Assembly: GCA_030622775.1 (NCBI GenBank)
Contig: JAUXFS010000154.1
Location: 1-5,655, forward strand
Length of the DNA: 5,655 bases
Source: Rhodospirillales bacterium
GTDB lineage: Bacteria > Pseudomonadota > Alphaproteobacteria > Rhodospirillales > Defluviicoccaceae
Direction of reading: 5' to 3'
Made by a program: the position numbers and the translations under genes. Below the pieces are notes generated by a model that was given only the letters and a program-made list of their open reading frames with translations, had not been told where the DNA came from and searched no databases. Below are positions 1 through 5,655 of the stretch, one piece after another (the first letter of the stretch is position 1; every line of letters starts with the position of its first letter).

Positions 1-2727
1 CTTGGGGACGTCCCCGCCCTCTCCCTCGACTGCACCATGCGCCGCGGCGGATGGCCTTACCAGGCGTTGGTGACCCGTCTCGAGAAGCATACCTACCTCA
101 GCGAGATGATACCGGCCGCGGCGCCCGTGGTCGAACGCGCCATCGCCGTCCTGTCCGGTCGTCGAGAGAGCGCGGAGGAAGCGGATGGAGATCTGTCGGC
201 GGAGATCGCCGGCCTCGAAGCCCGGGTCGACGCCAACCTCTACAGCGCCGGAGATATCAGCGGATATCGGGACTTGCTGCGTTTGGCGCAATACTACAAC
301 TACAGCGGGCTGTTCCCCGAGGCGGAAAAAAGATATCGACAGGCGCTGGAGCTTCAGCAGCAGGTCCTGTCGACCAACAACGGCGGCCTTGCCTTCGTGC
401 TGACGCACTTGGCGCTGGAGCTGAGCAATCAGGAGCGCTTCGCCGAGGCGGACTCGCTGTTTTCGCGGGCCGAGGCGGTGGTGCCGTTCTCTTTCGACCC
501 CACCGACGAGGCCCGTCTGATGAGCTACCGGGCCATCCACTATGCCAACCAGAGACGCTTCGGGCGCGCCCTCGATTTCGCACGGCAGGCGACGGAGATG
601 CGGATCGAATTGGCACGGGATTTCCGCCCCGACCTGTTCGGGACCGCGAGTGACGCCGCCCAACGGGCCAGTTTCATGTCGGGCTCCGGCGCGGCGCAAC
701 CGCTGCCGTCCGCGATCGTTCTGGTCGGACGTGCGGAAACGGCGCTGGGAGACGTCGTTCAAAGCAAGTACGTGGAAGGAGCGATGCTCCTGAAGCAAGG
801 GAGCCTCGACGACGCCGACCGTGTCTTCGCCGAGGCGTTGTCGATCTTGGAGGTCGAACCCCGAGTACCCCGGCGCTGGCTTCCACAGATCCAGTGGCTG
901 CAGGCGATGATCGCCGAGCGCCGAGGTGAGTTCGACGCCGCCGAATTGCTGCTCCTGCAATCGATCGACGCTCAGAAATCGCAGTCCGCGGGATCACGAA
1001 ACGAGGGCCTCGCCCTGATTGCTCTTGGCCGCGTGTACGGAACGCAGAACCGCGCGGCCGAGGCCTTCGACGCTTTTCGCGAGGGTTTCGGGCTTATCAA
1101 AGAGCAGGGACGCGGCCTCGGGTTCCGCGAGGCTCTACCGTATTTCCGGCTGGCCCTCGCCGAGGCCGAGCGCAAACCCGATGATCGTCGGCGGCTTTTC
1201 ACCGAGATGTTCTCGGTCGGCCAACTTGTCCGTGAAAGCGCAACGGCGCAAACGATGGCGCTTGCCGCGGCGAGATTGTCGGCCAGTGAGAAAGAGATTG
1301 GCACGCTGATCCGCGACCTCCAGGACGCCCGACGCCGGCGCGACACCCTCAAGCAAATCCTTTCGCGCGCAAGGACCGATCCGGCGGTTCTCGCGCCCCA
1401 GTTGGAAGCGCTGGAAGTACAGGCGGACGCGACCGGCGATGAGGTCGCGGATCTGGAGAGACAGGTGCAAGCCGCGGCGCCACGCTACAATCAGCTCGTC
1501 GACGCCCCGGTAACACTCGATCAGGTCGAGGATGCGCTCGGCTCCGACGAGGCCCTTTGGCAGATTCTCGTCGGCGCGAAAACTTCGCTCGGATTCTTCG
1601 TCGATGGCGACGGCGTCGAAGCCTATCTGATCGACCTCGGCGAGCGCCAAGCGCGAGAGTTCGTTGCTCAATTGCGGGCGCCGTTCGACACGATCATCGG
1701 GGCCCCCTTCGACATCCCCAAGTCGCATGATCTGTTCGTTCGGCTGCTCGGACCGGTGAGTGAACGGCTGGCGAACGCGAAACACTTGGTCACGGTCCCG
1801 AGCGGACCCTTGGTCAGTCTTCCCCTCGGCGTCCTGGTGGTCGAGCCGCAGGAGGTGGTTTTCTCCGACGACTACTCCGAGGTGGCCTGGCTGGCGCGCC
1901 GGCAAGCGATCACCCTCGCCCCCTCGGTGCAATCGTTCATCAATCTGCGCACCACCGTTCAGCCGTCCCGGGCGACGAAGGAAATGATCGGGTTCGGAAA
2001 TTTCGTGCCGAAGCGCGATGCCGAGGTCATCCTGGAACGCCGGGGCCTTTCTGAAGCGTGCCGTCCGGAGATCGTCGCGGTTGCCAACATGCCGCCGTTG
2101 CCGAACACCGCGACCGAGCTGAAATCCGTCGCCGCATCCCTCGGCCTGGCCGAAAGCGAGGTCGTGCTGGGCAACGAGTTCACCGAGAAAGCCGTCAAGG
2201 AAGCCGATCTGGCGGACTACAAGGTCATCTATTTCGCGACCCACGCCTTGCTGCCGTTCAATTTCACCTGCTGGCCGGAACCCATGCTCGTCGCCTCCAG
2301 TTCCCCCGGTTCCGAAGCGGAGGACGACGGCCTGCTTGTTTCCAGCGAAATTCTCGAACTGGACCTGGATGCCGACCTCGTCGTCCTGTCGGCCTGCAAC
2401 ACCGGTGGACCCGGCGGGGAGACGGGCGGCGAGAGCCTCTCGGGCCTTGCCCGGGCCTTTTTCTACGCCGGAGCGCGGTCACTGATGGTCACCCATTGGC
2501 AAATACCCGATGCGCCGACCGTGGAGCTGATGACCAGGGTCTTCGACGGACTGTCGGCCGGGAGCCTGACGGCGGCGGAGGCGATGAGGCGGGGCCAGAT
2601 CGCGATGATCGAACAGCGGCGCTTCTCCCATCCGCTGAACTGGGCCGCCTTCAGCGTTATCGGTGACGGAGGGCAAAGACCCGGCGCGCCAAACCTTGCC
2701 TTTCGTGGAACCTCGGACCGGCGATGA
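1..2727 (+). CDS. TPR and CHAT domain protein (caspase-like protease), 5' end outside window
   Basis: The frame is open from base 1 to the TGA at 2725-2727. The first Met codon, at 37, has no ribosome binding site before it, and the residues encoded before it (LGDVPALSLDCT) read like protein, so the start is probably upstream. Residues are numbered from Met37. TPR-like helical pairs occur at about 77-150 (Y..A...Y..ALEL, then AEADSLFSRAEA) and 244-351. A charged probable coiled coil covers about 409-481. A CHAT domain fills about 495-885. Both members of its expected catalytic dyad are present: His736 in YFATHA and Cys787 in VVLSACNTGG, followed by the usual GESLSGLARAFFYAGA segment. CHAT proteins belong to the caspase/separase clan, and TPRs normally bind partners. 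Family membership is firm; substrate, activity and location are unknown, since any signal peptide would be in the missing N-terminus. The stop overlaps the cyclase start by four bases, indicating co-expression. Confidence 0.93.
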   Translation, partial: LGDVPALSLDCTMRRGGWPYQALVTRLEKHTYLSEMIPAAAPVVERAIAVLSGRRESAEEADGDLSAEIAGLEARVDANLYSAGDISGYRDLLRLAQYYNYSGLFPEAEKRYRQALELQQQVLSTNNGGLAFVLTHLALELSNQERFAEADSLFSRAEAVVPFSFDPTDEARLMSYRAIHYANQRRFGRALDFARQATEMRIELARDFRPDLFGTASDAAQRASFMSGSGAAQPLPSAIVLVGRAETALGDVVQSKYVEGAMLLKQGSLDDADRVFAEALSILEVEPRVPRRWLPQIQWLQAMIAERRGEFDAAELLLLQSIDAQKSQSAGSRNEGLALIALGRVYGTQNRAAEAFDAFREGFGLIKEQGRGLGFREALPYFRLALAEAERKPDDRRRLFTEMFSVGQLVRESATAQTMALAAARLSASEKEIGTLIRDLQDARRRRDTLKQILSRARTDPAVLAPQLEALEVQADATGDEVADLERQVQAAAPRYNQLVDAPVTLDQVEDALGSDEALWQILVGAKTSLGFFVDGDGVEAYLIDLGERQAREFVAQLRAPFDTIIGAPFDIPKSHDLFVRLLGPVSERLANAKHLVTVPSGPLVSLPLGVLVVEPQEVVFSDDYSEVAWLARRQAITLAPSVQSFINLRTTVQPSRATKEMIGFGNFVPKRDAEVILERRGLSEACRPEIVAVANMPPLPNTATELKSVAASLGLAESEVVLGNEFTEKAVKEADLADYKVIYFATHALLPFNFTCWPEPMLVASSSPGSEAEDDGLLVSSEILELDLDADLVVLSACNTGGPGGETGGESLSGLARAFFYAGARSLMVTHWQIPDAPTVELMTRVFDGLSAGSLTAAEAMRRGQIAMIEQRRFSHPLNWAAFSVIGDGGQRPGAPNLAFRGTSDRR

Positions 2728-4679
2728 AATTACGACGATGGCAGCCGAAGGATCTGTTGTCGCTGGCGGCAATGCTTGCTTGCGCCGTCATCGTCAGTGT
2801 TCTGTTGCCTCGGTACATCCCGTTGATCGGATCGGCCGAGCGCTGGCTGGATGATCTTCGCGTCAGTCTGTTGGCGCCCGCCGAGCCGCAGCATCCGGAC
2901 ATCATCGTCGTCGCCATCACCGAGGACACCCTCGCCGGCCTGCCCTACCGCTCTCCCGTCGACCGAGGTTTCATCGCCGATCTCGTCGAGTGGCTGGATT
3001 CGGCCGGGGTCCGCGCCATCGGCATCGATATGCTGTTCGACCAGCCGACGGAACCGGCCAAGGACGATCGCCTCCGAGAGGTCGTGCTCGGCGCGACGGC
3101 GCCGACCGTCGTCGCCTGGGCCGATACCGAGGACGGGCTCACCGAGCGTCAGGCGGCCTACCTGAACGCCTACATGGCGGGGGTCGATCGCGGGTTCGCA
3201 AATCTGATGACCGATCCGCATCGGGGCGCCGTGCGGTGGATTTATCCCGGTCGCGAGGAGGGGGGGGGAATGACCCCGGGATTGGTCGGCGCCATGTTGT
3301 CGGCGGTCGGCATCGTGCCTCCCGACCGGCCGATCACCCTCGCCTATCGCTCTCCACCGGAGCCTGGAGCATCATCCTTCCGCACGTTCCCCGCCCACGC
3401 GCTGAAGCTGCTTCCGAAGGCGTGGTTCGCGGGAAAGATCGTTCTCATCGGTCCCGATCTGCCTCACATCGACCGCCACAGGACTCCTCAACTGGGTGAG
3501 AGCCCGGGGATGAGCACGAACACGCCGGGAGTCGTCATCCACGCCCACGCGTTGGCTCAACTCCTGGACGGGAGGAAGGCGGCGGAGATCGATATCGGGG
3601 TGGAGATCATCACCGTCCTCGTCTGCGCCGTGGTGGCGATGCTCATCGCCTCGTTCAATCTGCCCGTCGGCGTGCACACCGCGATCGGCGCGATCGCCTT
3701 TGCGAGCGTGTGGCTGGTGGGTTTTGTACTCTACTCGGTCGGGGGACCCCTGCTTCCGCTGGTTTCGCCCAGTATCACCTTCGTCCTGACGTTCGCGTTC
3801 GGAAACGCCTTCTGGCGGGGAAGGATGAGGAGACAACGGGATTTCATTCGCGGGGCGTTTTCGCATTTCACCTCGCCTTCGGTGGTCGACCAACTGGTCG
3901 ACGATCCGAGCTCGTTGCACCCGGGAGGCGTGAAAAGAGAGATCACCTGCCTGTTCACCGATATCGCCGGGTTTACCTCGTGGATCGAGCAATCCGAACC
4001 GGAGGCGGCGGTGGCCAAGCTCAACGACTACCTCGACGGGATGTGCCGGATCGTCTTCGACCACGACGGGACCATCGACAAGATCGTCGGCGATGCCTTG
4101 CATGTCTTCTTCGGCGTTCCCCTGCACCAGGCCGACCATCCCGAACGCGCCATCCGCTGCGCCCTCGACCTCGACTCGTTCGGGTCTTCGTTCGCCGCCA
4201 GGCAAAGGGCCGAAGGCGTGCCGTTCGGCGGCACCCGGATCGGGGTTCACAGCGGGCCCGCGGTGGTGGGAAATTTCGGGGGCGAGCGGTTCTTCGACTA
4301 CACGGCGCATGGCGATACCGTCAATACCGCGGCGCGCCTGGAAGGCGCCAACAAGTTCCTGGGCTCCACTCTGTGCGTCAGCGCGAATACGGTTGGCGGC
4401 TGTTCCAACGTGACCTTTCGGCCTATCGGCGTTCTGCTCCTGTACGGCAAGAAAGAACCGGTGGAAGTTTACGAACCCCTGACGGAGAACTCGTCATCGC
4501 GGATCGATCTACCTAAATATCTTGAAGCATATGTTCTGATGCGGGAACGTGATACTATGGCTTGCGCCGCGTTCGAGGCACTCGTCGCGGCGAATCCGGA
4601 CGATCCGATCGCGGCGTTTCACGCCGGCCGGTTGGCCGATGGACAGACCGGAATCGTCATCAAGTTCGAGGGGAAATGA
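2724..4679 (+). CDS. CHASE2-domain class III adenylate cyclase, membrane-bound
   Basis: Predicted to make cAMP from ATP in response to an extracytoplasmic signal. A transmembrane helix lies at about residues 11-30. A CHASE2 sensor domain follows to about 285, with typical motifs such as DIIVVAITEDTL, GVRAIGIDMLFDQP, KIVLIG and PGVVIHAHALAQLL. Three more helices lie at about 293-362. A linker with SPSVVDQLVDDP leads to a class III cyclase domain at about 400-570. All expected catalytic positions are there: metal-binding Asp413 (FTDIAGFT) and Asp457 (KIVGDA), adenine-selecting Lys453 and Thr527 (DYTAHGDTVN), and transition-state Asn534 and Arg538 (AARLE). Thr in place of Asp at 527 is the class IIIb pattern. 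A helical, TPR-like tail of about 60 residues (YLEAYVLM ... AFEALVAANPDDP) ends the protein. The start at 2724 is chosen for its ATGA overlap with the CHAT gene; only a minimal GGA (2715-2717) precedes it. The gene also contains the G9 tract and possible internal start near 3256-3272. Confidence 0.95.
   Translation: MKLRRWQPKDLLSLAAMLACAVIVSVLLPRYIPLIGSAERWLDDLRVSLLAPAEPQHPDIIVVAITEDTLAGLPYRSPVDRGFIADLVEWLDSAGVRAIGIDMLFDQPTEPAKDDRLREVVLGATAPTVVAWADTEDGLTERQAAYLNAYMAGVDRGFANLMTDPHRGAVRWIYPGREEGGGMTPGLVGAMLSAVGIVPPDRPITLAYRSPPEPGASSFRTFPAHALKLLPKAWFAGKIVLIGPDLPHIDRHRTPQLGESPGMSTNTPGVVIHAHALAQLLDGRKAAEIDIGVEIITVLVCAVVAMLIASFNLPVGVHTAIGAIAFASVWLVGFVLYSVGGPLLPLVSPSITFVLTFAFGNAFWRGRMRRQRDFIRGAFSHFTSPSVVDQLVDDPSSLHPGGVKREITCLFTDIAGFTSWIEQSEPEAAVAKLNDYLDGMCRIVFDHDGTIDKIVGDALHVFFGVPLHQADHPERAIRCALDLDSFGSSFAARQRAEGVPFGGTRIGVHSGPAVVGNFGGERFFDYTAHGDTVNTAARLEGANKFLGSTLCVSANTVGGCSNVTFRPIGVLLLYGKKEPVEVYEPLTENSSSRIDLPKYLEAYVLMRERDTMACAAFEALVAANPDDPIAAFHAGRLADGQTGIVIKFEGK
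3256..3272 (+). promoter_or_regulatory. Possible internal ribosome binding site and in-frame ATG within the cyclase gene
   Basis: A perfect AGGAGG lies at 3256-3261, with an eight-base gap to an ATG at 3270-3272 that is in frame with the cyclase (Met183). This is a far better Shine-Dalgarno than the one at the annotated start, 2724. Starting here would give about 469 residues lacking the first membrane helix and most of CHASE2 but keeping the last three helices and the whole cyclase domain. The site encodes Glu-Glu-Gly-Gly-Gly-Met, so it could equally be a by-product of the protein sequence. Use as a start is inference. Confidence 0.25.
3260..3268 (+). repeat. Nine-base G homopolymer inside the CHASE2 coding region
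   Basis: Nine consecutive G residues encode part of Glu179-Gly182 of the cyclase. Long G runs are prone to replication and polymerase slippage. Loss of one G puts the frame directly onto the TGA at 3271-3273; gain of one G leads to a stop at 3497-3499. Either would remove the membrane anchor and cyclase domain. As given, the frame is intact. Whether the length varies in the population is not visible here. Confidence 0.8.
4668..4673 (+). promoter_or_regulatory. Ribosome binding site for the third gene
   Basis: GAGGGG lies inside the last codons of the cyclase gene. It sits two bases before the ATG at 4676 and eight before the ATG at 4682. The spacing counted from the full GAGGGG favours 4682, while the ATGA overlap with the cyclase stop favours 4676. 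The two starts differ by only two residues (Met-Thr), so the protein is hardly affected. Confidence 0.5.
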
Positions 4680-5431
4680 CCATGCCTTCGCGTTTGGCCC
4701 TACTCGTCGCCCTGGTTTTCCTGCTTTGGCCGCAGGTTGGCGAAACGTCTCAACTCGTCGTCATCGAATCGACAAGTCCCCAGATCAATCCGGGGCAGGT
4801 CATCGACGGATCGAAGTCCCTGTCGCTGCCCGCCGGTGTTCAGGTGACCCTTGTCGGCGAGGATGGAAAGTTGACCAAGCTCAAGGGGCCGTTTTCGGGC
4901 GCGCCGGCCCAGGGAAAAGTCGCCGGGGGAAAAGCCGCCGGGGGCGACAAGAAGGTCGTCGCCGCGCTTTCGCGCCTGTTTGCGAGCGGCGCTCCGGGTA
5001 CGTCGAGCCTGGGGGCCTTCCGCGGCTACGGATCGGCCGTCGACAGCCAAGCCCTCAACCCTCCGGATGTCTGGGCGGTCAACGTCTACCGTTCCGAAAG
5101 CCTTTGTATTCCCGAGGGCGTCACCCCGACGCTGTGGCGAGCTGATCCGGGAAGAAATCTTTCCCTCATCGTCCTGCACCTTTCGACCGGCAAGGAGGAC
5201 ACCGTTGCGTTCCCCACCAGTGTGCACGAGGCGCCGTGGCCAAAGCAGGTGCCCCTTCTCGACGGGGGAGAGTACTCTCTTCGCGACGGCGGCAACATGT
5301 GGGAACGCAAGCTGGTGCTGAAATCCATTCCCAAGGATCTGCCAACCGAAGCACACACCATCGCTTGGATGGCCGACAACGGTTGTCTTCGCCAGGCCAA
5401 GACACAGGTGGCGAAACTGGCGTCACGCTGA
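4676..5431 (+). CDS. Probable exported protein of unknown function, FecR-like N-terminal region
   Basis: A 251-residue protein I cannot assign to a named family. Its N-terminus is a typical export signal: a basic residue, then a hydrophobic core (LALLVALVFLLW), with possible cleavage around residues 20-25; an uncleaved anchor is also possible. Residues about 26-80 (LVVIESTSPQINPGQ ... LSLPAGVQVTLVGEDGKLTKLKGPFSG) are predicted beta strands resembling the start of FecR-type periplasmic domains, which is a weak pattern match. A Gly/Lys/Ala linker at about 79-92 follows, then a C-terminal region to the end. Cys144 (ESLCIPEG) and Cys237 (DNGCLRQAK) are the only cysteines and could form a disulfide in the periplasm. 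The ATG at 4676 overlaps the cyclase stop as ATGA; 4682 is an alternative start. Position suggests a partner of the CHASE2 sensor or CHAT protein, but this is inference only. Translated antisense frames here are less protein-like. Confidence 0.88.
   Translation: MTMPSRLALLVALVFLLWPQVGETSQLVVIESTSPQINPGQVIDGSKSLSLPAGVQVTLVGEDGKLTKLKGPFSGAPAQGKVAGGKAAGGDKKVVAALSRLFASGAPGTSSLGAFRGYGSAVDSQALNPPDVWAVNVYRSESLCIPEGVTPTLWRADPGRNLSLIVLHLSTGKEDTVAFPTSVHEAPWPKQVPLLDGGEYSLRDGGNMWERKLVLKSIPKDLPTEAHTIAWMADNGCLRQAKTQVAKLASR
4912..4941 (+). repeat. 15-base tandem duplication in the linker of the exported protein
   Basis: Two adjacent 15-base copies (4912-4926 and 4927-4941) differ at one base, T against C at 4920 and 4935. 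They encode the Gly-Lys-Val/Ala-Ala-Gly type linker between the FecR-like part and the C-terminal region. Because the unit is a multiple of three, gain or loss of a copy would keep the frame and change only the linker length. Confidence 0.75.
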
Positions 5432-5469
5432 CAGGCGGCCGAAAGACCGATCGGATCGACGCCGAGGGC

Positions 5470-5503
5470 CTCCTTGCCAACGTCACGGAATTGCGGCAAG
5501 GAG
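5470..5503 (+). terminator. Inverted repeat, candidate transcription terminator of the three-gene operon
   Basis: CTCCTTGCC (5470-5478) and GGCAAGGAG (5495-5503) are perfect nine-base complements with a 16-base loop, 38 bases after the last stop codon. The position suits the end of an operon and the gap before a tRNA gene. No T-run follows, and the loop is large, so it is not a classic Rho-independent terminator; it could protect the mRNA 3' end or act with Rho. I see no convincing tRNA promoter in this interval. Confidence 0.4.
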
Positions 5504-5522
5504 ACCCGATTCCCGCAACGTC

Positions 5523-5612
5523 GGATGGGTGGCCGAGCGGTTGAAGGCACCGGTCTTGAAAACCGGCAGGCCCGCGAGGGTCTCGTGGGTTCGAATCCCA
5601 CCCCATCCGCCA
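5523..5612 (+). tRNA. tRNA-Ser (anticodon TGA), complete with encoded CCA
   Basis: The full cloverleaf can be drawn. Acceptor GGATGGG (5523-5529) pairs with CCCATCC (5602-5608). The D stem is GCC/GGC. The anticodon stem CCGGT/ACCGG (5550-5554, 5562-5566) carries loop CTTGAAA with anticodon TGA at 5557-5559. A long variable arm (5567-5584) with its own five-pair stem (GGCCC with GGGTC, one G-T pair) marks a class II tRNA. The T stem is GTGGG/CCCAC around TTCGAAT. The discriminator base is G (5609), standard for serine, and CCA is encoded at 5610-5612. It reads UCA and other UCN serine codons. Nothing ties it functionally to the operon upstream. Confidence 0.98.
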
Positions 5613-5655
5613 CTTCAGTACCGAAGTCCGAATGCCTGATGGTAGCGCCGCTCAC

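Noticed and set aside
1135..2244. Antisense open frame of 369 residues
   Set aside because: It lies wholly inside the CHAT gene, has charged low-complexity content, no recognisable domain, and fits the shadow frames expected in GC-rich codon use.
3372..4310. Antisense open frame of 312 residues
   Set aside because: It lies opposite the conserved cyclase domain, is rich in Arg, Asp, Gly and His without any domain, and has no ribosome binding site I can see.
4562..4675. Longer version of the exported protein, starting at 4562
   Set aside because: It would overlap the cyclase gene by over 100 bases, add an Arg-rich non-conserved-looking leader, and bury the signal peptide inside the protein.
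5447..5454. CCGATCGG palindrome as an operator
   Set aside because: An eight-base palindrome with no nearby promoter is expected by chance in GC-rich DNA.
5086..5655. Antisense reading frame of 189 residues containing VGFEPTRPSRACRFSR
   Set aside because: This is the well-known false protein produced by translating the reverse strand of a serine tRNA gene; a similar frame at 5166-5606 gives GWDSNPRDP for the same reason. The rest lies antisense to the exported protein gene.
1..5655. CRISPR array, insertion sequence or transposase remains
   Set aside because: No repeat-spacer pattern, terminal inverted repeats or transposase-like protein is visible on either strand.

Overview
The window is high-GC bacterial DNA, densely coded on the + strand. 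It holds one short operon-like block of three genes followed by a serine tRNA gene. GC-rich codon use, a CHAT protein beside a CHASE2-type cyclase, and a tRNA gene with an encoded CCA end all fit an alphaproteobacterium, perhaps of the Rhodospirillales. That placement is inference, because no taxonomic marker gene is present.

Layout. Positions 1-2727 carry a large TPR / coiled-coil / CHAT (caspase-like) protein. Its reading frame is still open at base 1, so the true start probably lies upstream of the window. Positions 2724-4679 carry a membrane-bound class III adenylate cyclase with an N-terminal CHASE2 sensor domain. Positions 4676-5431 carry a small, apparently exported protein of unrecognised family, with a short FecR-like N-terminal stretch, a Gly/Lys/Ala linker and a C-terminal domain with two cysteines. 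Each gene overlaps the next by an ATGA (start and stop sharing bases), so the three are very probably co-transcribed and translationally coupled. A 9-bp inverted repeat at 5470-5503 may end the transcript. A complete tRNA-Ser (anticodon TGA) lies at 5523-5612. The last 43 bases hold nothing I can assign.

How the genes may work together (inference): the cyclase has its CHASE2 domain predicted outside the cytoplasm and its catalytic domain inside, with all expected catalytic residues. The third protein also looks exported and could meet the CHASE2 domain in the periplasm. The CHAT protein keeps the His-Cys dyad of a caspase-like protease. Together they suggest an envelope signalling module coupling a protease and protein-interaction scaffold to cAMP production. 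Its input, substrate and output cannot be read from the sequence.

The most unusual local feature is inside the cyclase gene. A run of nine G at 3260-3268 is preceded by a perfect AGGAGG and followed by an in-frame ATG at 3270. This could be an internal translation start, a slippage-prone tract, or chance.
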